Assembly (NCBI GenBank): GCA_947311825.1
Contig: CAMZLY010000010.1
Span: 1-42,120 of the forward strand
DNA length: 42,120 nt
Direction of reading: 5' to 3'
Source: an uncultured bacterium
GTDB lineage: Bacteria; Verrucomicrobiota; Kiritimatiellia; UBA8416; CAMZLY01
Below, piece by piece: positions 41,993 through 42,120 of this stretch. A program made the position numbers and the translations under genes. The notes beneath the pieces are model-generated. The model worked only from the letters and a program-made list of their open reading frames with translations, did not search any database and was not told the origin of the DNA. The first letter of the stretch is position 1; each line of letters opens with the position of its first letter.

Positions 41993-42120
41993 GAGGCACT
42001 TGCAAAACTATCTGCGGGCACTTTTTGATTTTATGCGGCATATTCTGCTTTTTCGCAATTTTACAGACCCTACGGGTATGCTCCAATTGTTCAAAAGGCA
42101 GAATTTGCTCGCCTAAAACA
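41993..42120 (-). repeat. Second, inverted copy of the 39809-39980 element (continues past window end)
   Basis: Reverse complement of 41993-42120 aligns without gaps to 39850-39977 with 5 mismatches. Confidence 0.95.

Overview
The window is 42,120 bp of low-GC bacterial chromosome. It has about 32 protein-coding genes, a complete rRNA operon on the minus strand (16S - tRNA-Ala - tRNA-Ile - 23S - 5S, about 39115 down to 33611), and a tRNA-Pro. Most genes are housekeeping: ettA, purD, purC, nrdR, PTS enzyme I, a long NfeD / short NfeD / floA cluster, two tandem CNNM/CBS (CorC/HlyC-like) genes, rubrerythrin, a lipoprotein-type DUF255 protein, and a hybrid histidine kinase with a response regulator. 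A degraded RHS fragment and the start of an AAA-ATPase-like/PD-(D/E)XK gene lie at the left end. The most unusual structure is at the right end. A Gfo/Idh/MocA oxidoreductase plus PIG-L deacetylase pair sits between two inverted copies of a >=128-bp repeat (123/128 identical by eye, no gaps). The left copy looks like a complete ~170-bp MITE-like element with ~21-bp imperfect terminal inverted repeats. The G/C strand asymmetry appears to flip in this same segment. The intergenic regions carry several different structured repeat families: 50-52-bp CACGAAT-type units abutting stop codons, hairpin/GATAACT elements directly upstream of start codons, a cloverleaf-like 93-bp element and a three-hairpin element. 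All calls are by eye from sequence and family knowledge; no database search was run.
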